Below the pieces are notes generated by a model. The model saw only the letters and a program-made list of their open reading frames with translations, had not been told where the DNA came from and ran no database searches. A stretch of DNA of 42,729 bases from NCBI GenBank assembly GCA_010014835.2, contig JAAAKB020000008.1, positions 704,954 through 747,682 on the forward strand, written 5' to 3'. Both the position numbers and the translations under genes were made by a program. This stretch comes from Apostichopus leukothele (lineage: Eukaryota > Echinodermata > Holothuroidea > Aspidochirotida > Stichopodidae). Each line of letters starts with the position of its first letter. Within the stretch, counting starts at the first letter, position 1. Shown here piece by piece: positions 1 to 10,583 of this stretch.

Positions 1-611
1 TGCAGGTATTACAACAATTTTGTACAACTAGCAAAAGTAAAACTTGCAGCATGGGTTAAACAAAGCTCATGTCCAAAAATACCCCCAAGAATAGTTTTGA
101 AAGTCCCTTGTCATAAATAATATTGCTGGTTCTTTTAAATCGCAGGCATCATCAAGCAGTTCATGCAATTCCAAATTCTTTGCAGTAACTAGCCTTTTGA
201 ACCATTTTTACAAAAAATCCAAAACGTTTAATTCCAATCTACACCGGGGTGAAAAATAAAAATTAACTACCACTAAGGTAATAAACTACGATCTTAAAGA
301 TACAAATTTTGCTTGGAATTTTGTTAAGAGTTAACGGTAAATTACTCAAAAAATCATTTCAGGAACCCGTCTGCTTCTTTAGCCCATCAGAATCACACCA
401 GTAGTGATGGCTTTAGGAGTCAACTTTCTGAGACCCCTGAAATTCTGTTTTTGTATTAAATAGCGCATAAAACTCGCTAATCAGGAGCAGACAGATGGTT
501 TTATCCATGAAGACCTCTTGGTAAGATTTTAAAGGATTCAATTATGAGTGAATATTAGATGGCTTAGCCAGAGTTACCCTACAGTATGGCAAACCGACAC
601 AAAATGCAATT
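1..611. other. noncoding, nothing recognised
   Basis: AT-rich sequence with no long open frame, RNA gene or repeat that I can support. If the candidate exon at 612-738 is a true terminal exon, the right end of this stretch would be its 3' untranslated region, because that exon is read leftwards. Confidence 0.4.
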
Positions 612-738
612 TTAAAAGGCCCTGCCCAATATCAGGTTAGAGACAACGTCGTAGTGACTTGAGATGAGTCTCTGTACTATATCAACTTCGGAAAAATTGC
701 TCCACTTTGGAGCTTCAGTGAATGCAGTCATGAACTCA
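612..738 (-). CDS. candidate terminal exon, unidentified protein
   Basis: On the minus strand an acceptor-like tract ending in TTGCAG is followed by one base and 41 open codons, then TAA at 614-612. The frame starts EFMTAFTEAPKWSNF and ends SNLILGRAF. It has mixed charged and hydrophobic residues and a more gene-like base mix than its surroundings. The first base completes a split codon, so an upstream exon would have to end with two bases of a codon. The candidate exon at 4478-4643 could supply this only through a weak donor (GTGATT). I do not recognise the protein. It could equally be a chance open frame beside a chance acceptor, because 41 codons is not long. Confidence 0.22.
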
Positions 739-2416
739 CTGCAATCCTAGTTAAAGAGATACCTAAAAGTGCTCAGTTTAGGTGAATTTTTTTTACTATC
801 ATTCCTAAATCTTACTGGGACACTAATCCAACTTTATAACCCTTCCCAACAACGATTTGGAAACATATTCAATATGGATGTACAGAACCTTCAGGAAGAT
901 TGCCTTGGAAATTGACAAAGCTTTCAGTCTCGGATATTATCATAAATGCAAGCAGAACCCGCAGGCTGGGCTTCCACAACATTTAAACTGACAACACACT
1001 ACAGTTGAATTGAAGTTTAAATCGGCACCGCACCGCCAATAGTAGGGATCAATAAAGAAAGTGGGGATCAATAAAGTAGGGATCAATAAAGAAAGCTGCA
1101 GCGGCTGCAAGTTCCTGCTCAGGGAGGATGAAAGAATATTTCCTATGCAGCCTGGATGCAGCCCCCCCGACTTTTGACATGCTAACACTAACTATAGTTT
1201 CGTTACCACCTAAACACAATGATTCAAACAGAAAAAATCTTCAGACCGATGGCATGCAGTTCTTGTATTCATATTAATAACATTTCTTTGCAGCAATACT
1301 TAAAGGAAAGCTTAATTATGCTCTCAATACCTTTGAGAACTTACAATTACAAAGCCTAGCTCTGTAACGAGAGAAATTTCCCGAGAATACAGAGTAGGTG
1401 AATAGAAGAGGGTTAGTAGTTCCCTTCTTTGTCACCTATGTGGCCAAATAGTGACCAAAACTGATATAACAAATATAACCCCTTGATTTCGTTCAAGAAC
1501 AGCAAAGCTGTGACGTTTCACCCTTTTAATTAATTTGCTCTTAATGTTAACACATTCTAGTTTTAACTTCTACTTTTAAAACATTTCTTGAGCGAAAACC
1601 TTGTCAACAATCTATGATGAACATACAAAATGCTTTTTCTGAAAAAAATCGTTTCAGAAGTTTTTATAGACATCATTTGAAATGATACATACATATTGTT
1701 TATTCAGTAGAAAACAAAAAATGGAAGATTTAATAGTTTTGCAGGTGAGACCCTTTTGTTTCTCCCTACTCCCCTCTTGTAACCATTCACTCATACCAAG
1801 TCTTTATTTTTTTTTATCTTGGGTGGTCACACACCACAACTCCACAGTACTGTTCAAACTCTCTGAGTCATATCTCGCCGCACCTCAACAATACCGACCA
1901 CACAACGACAAACAGACACACAGACAACTGAACATGCAAGAAGACACATACACACATACAGCTTATCACCCGTATTATTCACACACTTTTCTTTTAATGG
2001 TGCATTCTTGTTTTACAACATGCTAATCCGGTCAATCATATTGACTCCATTATATAATTTTAAAATGGTGAAGATTGTTCAAAGAGAAAATTGTCCAATT
2101 TAGATATGTTTTAAACCAGGTAGGAAAATTGGTAAAAATATGTCACTTTTCATGACAACAAACTTCAAATAGTGAGGGAAGGGAAAATGGCCTTTTTTTT
2201 TTGTTTTGACGAGAGCGGCGAGATGTAAAAGGCAGCTCGAAGTTACTTTTGCCGGTTACACAGACGTGCTGGTAAATTCACACATGAAAGAACTTTTGAG
2301 AAACTAAAGCATTCCTTTTGCCACAAATTTTGCTAAAAACCTCTGAATTTTACTTTCCCAATTTCTACCTTCTTTTTCCAAGTTCTTCAACAATTACATT
2401 CAAGAGAAAGGACTTG
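739..2416. other. noncoding stretch with minor repeats
   Basis: No gene recognised. A 114-codon open frame at 1682-2026 is rich in T, H and Y from CA-rich and T-rich sequence and does not resemble a protein family. If the two flanking candidate exons belong to one gene, this stretch is intron. Confidence 0.4.
1045..1095. repeat. three short tandem copies of GGGATCAATAAAG
   Basis: The 13-mer GGGATCAATAAAG starts at 1045, 1064 and 1079 with uneven spacers. This is a small local duplication. It keeps a minus-strand frame open at 940-1188, which I therefore do not treat as coding. Confidence 0.7.
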
Positions 2417-2417
2417 C

Positions 2418-2435
2418 CACACACACACACACACA
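2418..2435. repeat. (CA)n microsatellite
   Basis: Nine uninterrupted CA units, followed by a diffuse CA-rich tail to about 2490. Confidence 0.9.
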
Positions 2436-2487
2436 TAGACATACAATCAGGCATACAATGCTACACACCTGCACACATACACTAACA

Positions 2488-2650
2488 CAGTGGTCCACAA
2501 ACTTTAGACCCACAACCTTGCTTGAGGACAGAGCTGCAACCAACCAAACAACCCCCCCCCCCTCCCCTCCTCAAAATTGAAAAAAAATGTAGATACTATT
2601 TCTGATGTCTGGAAACACCCTGTGACCCATCAAAAAGACTTCAGGACTCA
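2488..2650 (+). mobile_element. possible decayed hAT-type terminus
   Basis: The sequence CAGTGGTCCACAAACTTT at 2488 resembles the CAGTGGTTCnCAAACTTT termini common in Charlie-like hAT elements. I see no matching inverted terminus nearby. The right boundary is arbitrary, so this would be a one-ended remnant at best. Confidence 0.2.
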
Positions 2651-2850
2651 CTTTTGGGTAATGCCTCATAATTTGAAGTTCATCAAACTAAAATACAGTA
2701 CCTCCAGGTAGATGTAATGACTAACTATGAATAACTGAAGTCACTGTTTGAGACATAAATAGTCAAGACAGTTTGTTTGTCACAGTAAATGTTAACTTGT
2801 CTGGAATGAAATATGTAACTTGATAGGTGGGCTGGAGTGTTCAGTTCAAG

Positions 2851-2955
2851 TGTTATCGACTACTTATGGTTACCGTAGTGATACATGTTATCGACTACTG
2901 ATGGTTACCGTAGTGATACATGTTATCGACTACTGATGGTTACCGTAGTGATACA
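2851..2955. repeat. 35-bp tandem repeat, three copies
   Basis: Copies start at 2851, 2886 and 2921. The first differs from the others by one base (TACTTATGG versus TACTGATGG) and the second and third are identical. Each unit is an imperfect hairpin: ATCGACTAC can pair with GTAGTGAT around the short palindrome GGTTACC. Confidence 0.9.
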
Positions 2956-3776
2956 GACTGACCAACTAGGAATGTACTTTCAGCTTTAATATATAGCTTG
3001 AATTTTTATTAATTTAGTTTTGGGATTATGATTTAGTTTACAGACGGAAACATAAATGGGCCATGAATATGGTTTAGTGGTGGGTGTGGGGTGGGATAAT
3101 ATCAATGTATTTTATATGAAATAACCCACATTCTTTTCTTGAAGGGAAAAAATAATAAATAAAAGTAATACTCATTGCATACCTCTACAATGTACGTTGT
3201 CACTCAGAGTATTGCACCAAGAATTCTCTCATATTTATAGCATTTTCTGAATTATTAGTTGCTATTTTTGTTGTTATTGGATATTTCTTGGCCGTATCTT
3301 TTCTCTGATCATAGATCATATGCAGGAGCAGCAACATAATCATCAGCATGCAACATTGTCTTCATCAACACCATTCAACACCACACAAACACCCAGACTG
3401 TTTCAGGTACTCACACGCTTTGATACATCCATCCATTCATCACACACACATACAACCTCTCGATATCACACATAATGCAGTAATTCAACATCCGCAAAAA
3501 AACACATTCCGATCATTCAGTGCGACATCGTCACGCTCCTCCACCCTCATTCAACTTCTCATTCAACCTCTCGATTCATCTCACGCAGACAAGTGATGGT
3601 CGACAGACTAGTCGACGGTTAGAAGCTGCTGGATCACAACTCTGACATCGGTAAACGTCACCGTGCTCCTGTGAACGGAGAACAAAGAGACACTTGTGAA
3701 AGATAGGCGGACAAAACGAACCATGAACGAAATATGTCACTTAAGGACAAATGAATAAGACATGGATATGGCTATA

Positions 3777-4100
3777 TTGATTTGGGTGAGGTAGATGAGA
3801 ATACTCGAAGTGAAGAGAGTTTCTACCTTGTGCTGCAATTACTCTTCCAAGCCATCATTGCCCAGCTCACAAAGACGACACTAAAACTACGTTTCAGTTG
3901 GTTGGTTGTATTCTCTGGTTCTTGCCATTCGGAGCCAGCAACCATAGGCTAATGACAATCCTAGCTGAAGGGAAGGTTTTTTTTTTAGTAGAGTTGTGTT
4001 TATACCAATGAAAGCTTACAGCTTAGAAGAGTAATTGCAGCACAAGGTAGGAACTCTCTTCACTATATCCAAGTATTTTCATCTATCTCACCCAAATCAA
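3777..4100. mobile_element. fold-back (MITE-like) element with long inverted arms
   Basis: The left arm, 3777-3849, begins TTGATTTGGGTGAG. The right arm, 4024-4100, ends CTCACCCAAATCAA and is its near-complete reverse complement, differing by a short indel and several substitutions. About 175 bp of unrelated sequence separates the arms. The inverted match stops abruptly at both outer ends, as expected for true termini. I see no clear target-site duplication and no coding capacity, so the superfamily is unknown. A simple inverted duplication is the alternative. Confidence 0.7.
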
Positions 4101-4477
4101 AACCAAATTGTTTAGTTTATCAAAGTGTCATTGATCTTTGAGCTTGGGAATTTAATACTGACACAACCAAACTTTTTGAAAAGCATTTCAACTTGCCAGT
4201 CATTATTTTTCACTTTCATACTCTCTTGGTCCCTGGTGGAAATTTTTGGCGATTCATTAACAGACAGATAGATAGACATACAACAATGCAGACATTTATA
4301 AATGACACTGTTTGTATATCAGCAGGCAAAAATTCCTCAATCTTGGCATCAAATGACTGACTTTTATTCCAAAATTTAAAACCATTCTGACAGGACAACT
4401 CCTACCAACATATCCCAGCCCCACCCCTCTCCCACCCAAACCTCACATTAAAATAAGAACATTCAGTACTTTACCAA
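4101..4477. other. noncoding, nothing recognised
   Basis: AT-rich sequence with a short GATAGATAGACA-type simple repeat near 4262. A minus-strand open frame here is short and not protein-like. Confidence 0.4.
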
Positions 4478-4643
4478 TCACTGTGGGATCGTGTTATTTA
4501 GCTTCCTGATTTCCTTGACAGCCCAAGTAGCCAGAGTTCGTGTTTTCTTGGTTTTCGACATTTTTCCCTCTGAGAGTAGTTGGCTGATCTTTGGTGTTTC
4601 AAACAGCTTGATAATCTGCTCGCCGAAAGCACAGCAGAGGTCA
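4478..4643 (-). CDS. candidate exon, unidentified protein
   Basis: On the minus strand a pyrimidine-rich acceptor (TTTTTGTTTTGAATTCTCCAG) is followed by one base and 54 open codons ending in TGA at 4480-4478. The frame begins [18 protein letters not shown], continues through a basic patch KMSKTKKTR and then [11 protein letters not shown]. Amphipathic spacing and codon composition look genuine, and the base mix is richer in GC than the flanks. A donor-like GTAAAG follows five bases after the stop. A weaker GTGATT donor would skip the stop and leave two bases, which matches the phase of the candidate exon at 612-738. I do not recognise the family. A different frame is also open here, so this is a candidate only. 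Confidence 0.35.
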
Positions 4644-5054
4644 CTGGAGAATTCAAAACAAAAACCCCCAAAAAATTAATAAATAAATGAAATAAACACA
4701 CCACAAATTTATATATGTCAGCTCTAATTCATGTAAGAGTAACAATGATACCCTCTAACATCCACTAGACATTGAAAGATTCAATCAAAAAAATTAGTGA
4801 GAGGCTCTTATTAGCAAACTCACTATTACCTAGCAGACATCCAACAAACATTACACCACTTTAACAAGTGACTTATGTTGGGAAATTTATTGTTGCCCTA
4901 CTTTTGACAAACCAGATCAGAAAATCAGAAAAAAAAAATTAACAGCATGTTACAGGTTTACAACCAGTTGTTCTTTTCAAGATATACACCTTTAAAATAT
5001 GGAAAATATCTGAAATTTTCCATTTTAATCTCAACCTGTCTCTTTGGTCTAAGG

Positions 5055-5394
5055 CAGGGGTGGGCAACCTACGGCCCGCAGGCCCGCCAGTAATTTGTTT
5101 GTAGCCTGTGAGATGTCTCACGAAAAAAATCAATCTATTTTACATCATCACAAAAAACGAGCTAGCTGCTTAGCATATATCGGCACTAATGATGCTATTA
5201 TCCCCATTAATTATCAACTGTACTGTATTGACATTATGTTTTTGTGAATTACAGATTAAGTACACACACCTATTGCTTGAAAGTCCTCGGAATCAAAGGT
5301 TTGAAATCAATAGCAGGTCGTTGGTTAGGTGCGGCCCAGTCAATTTTTCACTCCTTACATCTTGCCCATTCATTCAAAAGGTTGCCCACCCCTG
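5055..5394. mobile_element. non-autonomous hAT element
   Basis: The element is bounded by perfect 16-bp terminal inverted repeats, CAGGGGTGGGCAACCT on the left and AGGTTGCCCACCCCTG on the right, a typical hAT terminus. Its 340 bp encode no transposase. The 8-bp flanks GTCTAAGG and GTTTAACA agree at 5 of 8 positions and fit the hAT nTnTAnnn target preference, consistent with an old, partly decayed duplication. GGCCCG-type motifs just inside the left end and GCGGCCC inside the right end are usual subterminal features. Small open frames inside it are not genes. Confidence 0.88.
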
Positions 5395-5465
5395 GTTTAA
5401 CATGAAGGCTTCAATTGCTCTCTTCTGGTTATTTCAAAACCAAACAAAACACATAGCAATATCAA

Positions 5466-5493
5466 GTTTCTGCAACCAGGTTTCTGCAACCAG
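5466..5493. repeat. 14-bp direct duplication
   Basis: GTTTCTGCAACCAG occurs twice head to tail, shortly after the hAT element. Confidence 0.85.
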
Positions 5494-6934
5494 GTTTCTA
5501 ATATAAGAAGGACAAAATGACTTGTGAGAGTGGGTTTCATGAACAACGACATTAAATCTTGAAGATGAGACATGAAATCCTTGATGCTTCATAACAGGTG
5601 GGAAGTTGCTGAAGAACTGTTTACAATCCTTCACCCTATCTTTACTCTATACTTGGCAGCAAAAGGTCACACATTATTTATAGAATGTCTGAACACAATG
5701 CTTTGTTAACTAAAACTAGACAGGTTTTTATGTTTGTTTGCTATTTCATCTACTCTCTCCTTCCTCCTCTGTACAGTCTACTAATACAAGTTTTATGCGG
5801 TTGGGATTATTCAATGGGAGGTGGTCGTCAGATACTTATGGGTGAAGAGTTCCAGTTAACGATTCCTTCCCGACCTCTGACCTTTCGAGCAAATCTCTGA
5901 TTGTAACAAACACCTGAGATGCAGCACTAGTTAAAAGACTCTGATGAGAAACAATGGGGGTCTCAAATGAGCTGCTTTGTAAACACCAGCATATCCTAAA
6001 AACTAAGATGAGAAAAGCAATTTGCTACCTAATTGTGATGTTCTTCACTTCTTAGGCCATGACTGCAGTGGCGTGCACAAAAGGAGAGCCAGGGCATGGT
6101 TCCCCCATCTCTGATTGTCAGTCAGGGGAATGGTTCAGTCAGAGATGTTTACATTCAACCGGGGAAGAATTGGACCACTACCGTTGTACCCTCCTCGCAC
6201 CCCTTACCCCCAACCTTTTTTTAACCTCAGACAAAGTATTTATTAGCAAATCCTTACATTTAGGGTTACTTATATAAATCTAATTTATAGGCTAAATATA
6301 ATAAAGAAAATTTATTTAAATTCTGGGAGAGGACACCAAACCCTGTACATTGGGACAGCTTCCATGACCCCAGGGCAGCACCTCTCCTTTTTACAATACT
6401 TCATCACATCTGGCTCTTCCACAACAGTTCAGCACCCCATAACTTAATCAATTATGGTCATTTTAATTAAGATCCCTTTTCCCCTCCCTCCCTACCCAAC
6501 CCCCTCCCTCCCCAACCTTTGAAACCCTGTACAGGCCCTGACTGCACCTTCCAAACAGTTTTTATTGTAATGATTTGTAAAAAGGATTCAGTAATGTTTC
6601 ACCACCCCCTCCCCCTCCCCTCCCGCCACCCTTAAGCCCTCTTCTCCCTAGATGCTAGTGGTTCATCCTAATACAGTATAAGCAGCTGACGCCATTATCT
6701 TTGAGTTGCTACTGTAAACTGCATAGATTGCATCATACATCCTGCTTGGAAGTAAGAGACAAAGCAAAGATGATAACAGCCATGTGTGAAATAATCACAA
6801 TCGAGGTAAGGGAATTAACCGAATATAGAACACAAAATTAAAATAGAATCTGACTTGACTAAACAAAGACAAATGACTACAAACAAAGGTATATCAACAT
6901 GTTATCATGTTACAAATAAAACGAAGTTGTTGTG
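5494..6934. other. noncoding, pyrimidine-rich patches
   Basis: No gene recognised. C/T-rich runs lie at about 6476-6525 and 6600-6650. A motif at 6067, CAGTGGCGTGCACAAA, resembles invertebrate DNA-transposon ends, but no partner terminus was found. Confidence 0.4.
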
Positions 6935-7062
6935 TCAGCCCTCTGAGGGAAATCCCCTGATTGAAGGACGTGCCAACCGGTGATGTCTCTGCTAGCTGAC
7001 AGAGCCCCCTCCTACTCACCGATTAAATAATAGGGAAAGAAGAAGAAGAAGAGAAAAACACC
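6935..7062 (+). mobile_element. possible 3' end of a retroelement with GAA tail
   Basis: A relatively GC-rich block of about 100 bp with several short stems runs into ATTAAATAATAGGGAAA and then a GAAGAAGAAGAAGAG tail. A structured block closed by a short tandem tail is how many LINE or SINE 3' ends look. I see no reverse transcriptase or tRNA promoter boxes, so the class is unknown. Confidence 0.3.
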
Positions 7063-7108
7063 TCCAAGATCTTTAACTTAGTGCTAGAGAAATGAAAGGT
7101 CAAAAAGA

Positions 7109-7148
7109 AGTTGTTTGGATTAATTTAAAGTTGTTTGGATTAATTAAA
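7109..7148. repeat. 20-bp direct duplication
   Basis: AGTTGTTTGGATTAATT occurs twice with a period of 20 bp. Confidence 0.85.
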
Positions 7149-9982
7149 ACAGTACAAAAAGTATTAATCAATATCCGGTCAAGGCTGGGAATGCAAAGAG
7201 GAGAAAAACAAAGTATAAATTTATAAACAAATAAATTTTAAAAATAATCACGTAATCAAGGCTTTGAAAGAGAGTGAATAAAAACGCAACTAGATATTAG
7301 AAATGTCATTTATCATCACAATGATGAATTGATTTTAATGTTGGAACAGCTTAAATTTGAATTCACAAAGCTGCACTGCCTCACATTTTAACAAGATAAA
7401 AGTGTCATAAGTGGTGCAAGTCCTTCTATGGTTGGTTATAGGGTCAGAAGTTGCTATGAGATGTTTAGTAGAGTCAAAGAACAATATTGTCCCAGGTTAA
7501 TAGACAAAATGGTTGATAGTCCTGGATGTATTACTAAGGAATTATTGGTAGATGTTGAACATGTACGAAGGAGATACACTGTTGCATCCCTAGCTTGGCC
7601 GGTGCTATTCCAGAAGGAGTAACACTGAACCATTGTATGAAAATGTCAAAGATTTCAAAACCAGAAAGAAATTATTCAATTATTTAATTTCCATGATTAA
7701 TTTGTAAGCAATTCTATCAAAACTAAGAGGGATGATGTTAGGCTGTCATGGTTATAGGTCACATATATGGAAACTTTTGCTCTATAAACAGCCCGTTATC
7801 GGAGAATTAAATGCTGTTGTATACGAACAGGAAGTGTTGCGGTTTTCACTCTCCGAAATTGCTGTGAGAGCACTGCACACTGTGGTGTGTTCAGATTAGC
7901 CAAGTAAAGGAGGCCTTCACAAATTTCTTGCGATGCTTTTGATTTGCTGGTGAAAAGTACCAGCCTTAATATTGACCAATCAAGTCAACTTTTATATCAT
8001 TAGAGAGAGGAGTCAACAAACTTTTGGCATAGGAAAGCAATTGGTTACACAATCACAGCCCCAGCAAGAAAAATGTAAGCATTGAGAGATAGGGACATTT
8101 TGAAGACGTTCAATGTTTTCCGAAGTGGTTTTTACTTATTCAGATTGAAAAGTACGGGGTTTAGTTCGCACGCAAAATAAATAACGACACATCATTGTAA
8201 AAAGGACACAATGTTCTTCAAAATGACATAAGAAAGAATTTTCTGAGTGCTATACTTAGAAAGTTATGAAAAGAGTTAGCACGAAATGTGCTTATATTGT
8301 AGCAATATTTGCTGCGTAACTGGGTGTTTTGTGCCGAGTTCCGCAAGGATTCCATATGGTTGGTTCGTATTTAGAGGATAAGGCTTAGATTGTGTCATTT
8401 ACGAATTATTTAGCAAAACTCAACTTGAGAAGAAGGAAAACTAAACCAAAATATATTATCAGTCTTAAACTAATGGTCAACAACACTAACCCTAAATTTG
8501 ACATGCTGAAAAGTGTTACGAAAGGATTTTTCTGGAAGGTTCTGGCCCAGCACAGCAGAGAATGTCGTTTCGACCAAGGAAAATGCTTTGAAATGTCATA
8601 CAATGTTCAAAAAAACTTGAAAATTAGTAACCATAACTTGACTTCCAGCACATTTGGGAGCAATACTGATCTGAAAGGCAAACATTCGAGATTTGAAACC
8701 GAGCCAGAGGTAAAATTTGTCACGAAATGAAATCATGAAAATTCCAGGAAACCAGACATAGTCGGCTACCCAAGATGACTGGAAACTACTGTCACCTGGG
8801 CTGTGATTGGTTTCGTCTGTCCACAAAGTCAAAACATGTACTACAAGAGCTGTTAAGTATGCCCGTAGCAGGCTCACAATAGGTGACACACCTACATCTG
8901 TGTCTGCAAGTATACCAAAAGCACACCTGGTTGGCTGAACCTGAAACTCCTTGTAAAGGAATCAGCCACCTTACAAACAGACATTCCAGGGCAGGATAAT
9001 GCTGCCATGGATGGTAATATTACATGAATGCAGAAAAGGTCACCACCTTGGTGTCTTTCAAAAGAATTAACCTGTGACAATGTTAACTCAATGTAGTAAG
9101 TACACCACATAGGCATATGGCCTTGATACCCAATGGTGTGAACGTAATGAATTTTCCAGGCCTAATTCAAACTGGCAAAATTCCTTAAGTCCTAGGTAAG
9201 CAGCGACTGTTTAACCAGACAATGCTAAACCATAGCCAACCTTTATTAAACGGACACATATTTGTATTCTATTAACTGGTCATGTCTGAGCAAAATTGAT
9301 TCATAAGCCAGAATATGTGAAAGGACCTACTCTACCAGTACACCAGGGCCAAATACTGTACCAGGGTTGTGTGGCATATATACCTGACTTGGGACTCGCT
9401 ACCTCTTTATAGATTTTCCAATGGTAGAGTCCACTTTGGTTCAATCCATAAAAGGTGATAGGCATACTATATTTTCTCTTTTTTTGTTAAGTTGTTGTTA
9501 GGTTGAGTTTATGAGAGTTGTGTCCTTAGTAAGTGGCTATTATGTTGTGCTATTTCAGCTATTTGAGTCTGGTCCTAATTAGTTTCCATATTTAAAAGGT
9601 TGCTGTATTCTTTTCTTTGTAATAGGCTTTCTATTAACTATACAAGTTAGACTTGAGTTGCTCTCAAAGCCTTTAACATCCAAATCCCCGTTTATCTATG
9701 TCATGTTTCATGGAGCATTGCAACAGTCTAGGTGCCATTGGACTTGTACTCCTCTTAAAGACAAAATACATTCTTTTCTATTATTTCCCTTTTTTTCCCC
9801 CCTTTTTCTTTCACTATCATACACACTGGTGAAAGTATGTTGAAGGAACTCTTGCTAGTGCTATCCCTGATAATGCTTCATCAAAGAGTTGATGGTATGT
9901 ATTACAGAATAGTCTGTAAATCCCATTTCCAGGTTCGAATATACCTACTGCACAGGTCGTATTGAATTACAATAAAACCTGG
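7149..9982. other. noncoding stretch, no gene recognised
   Basis: Several open frames of 64-112 codons occur on both strands at 7428-7622, 8392-8730, 8596-8889 and 8892-9116. They overlap each other, two depend on non-ATG starts, and none matches a family I know. If the NPAS gene extends leftwards, this is intronic. Confidence 0.4.
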
Positions 9983-10180
9983 ATTACTGTACTGCTCTAC
10001 ATTATCTGGATCCTGGAATAACCAGATCTGATATCCAAACCATTCTTCATTACATATTGTAGATGGTGAATGATTTAACCCTAATCAAATTTAACAGACC
10101 AATTCAGATGTAAATTTGCTTTTTGGCTTGTAAATAGGGTATATATTGAGGTATCTTTGTGAAATTTGCATACAATGCTG
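9983..10180 (+). repeat. dispersed repeat, copy A
   Basis: This is collinear over about 190 bp with 24976-25175 in the same orientation. Shared landmarks in order are ATTACTGTACTG, TTATCTGGATCCTGGAA, CCATTC, ATTCAGATGTAAATTT, CTTTTTGGC.TGTAAATA and GTGAAATTTGCATA. Single substitutions and small indels separate the copies. The TTATCTGGATCC motifs recall pogo/Tigger-like termini, but I see no defined inverted ends. Confidence 0.8.
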
Positions 10181-10569
10181 AAATGCTGTTTCTTCAGACA
10201 TTCCTTCTCAAATTTCATACCAAAAGGGAACTTGAAGCAAACAGGTGTAAATTTCAAGCTACATTGTCCAAAAAAAAATTCTCTTTATTTTTCATTCTAT
10301 TGTTTTGACCTCAATTCTGTTGTTACAGCTTTCACTGCAGGGATTGTGAAGCTTATGCAGTACCATTGTACATGAGTGTATTATTCATGAGCTATAGAAG
10401 AAAACTGATTGAAAATGATGTAAAGTTGAAATCTAGACTTAGTTAATGTTATGATAGCTCTTTGCAAAATGTGCTTGGTATTTAAATGCAGTGCAGAAAT
10501 CTACTGTTCTTTTCACAATTTAAATATTGACTATACAGTATACATGTTAGCCGGCAGTCCTTTAGCTAG

Positions 10570-10583
10570 CCCCCCCCCCCCCC
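10570..10583. repeat. C14 homopolymer
   Basis: Run of 14 C on the + strand. See the finding on C-tract asymmetry. Confidence 0.9.

Noticed and set aside
5189-5506. 105-codon + strand frame.
   Set aside because: It lies mostly inside the non-autonomous hAT element and crosses its right terminus. Nothing in it resembles a transposase.
7428-7622. 64-codon + strand frame with mixed composition (begins MVGYRVRSCYEMFSR).
   Set aside because: Protein-like at first sight but short, unspliced and without recognisable homology. The reverse strand is also open over 55 codons.
8392-8889. Overlapping open frames of 112 codons (+) and 97 codons (-).
   Set aside because: They overlap on opposite strands, the + frame starts with GTG, and neither resembles a protein family.
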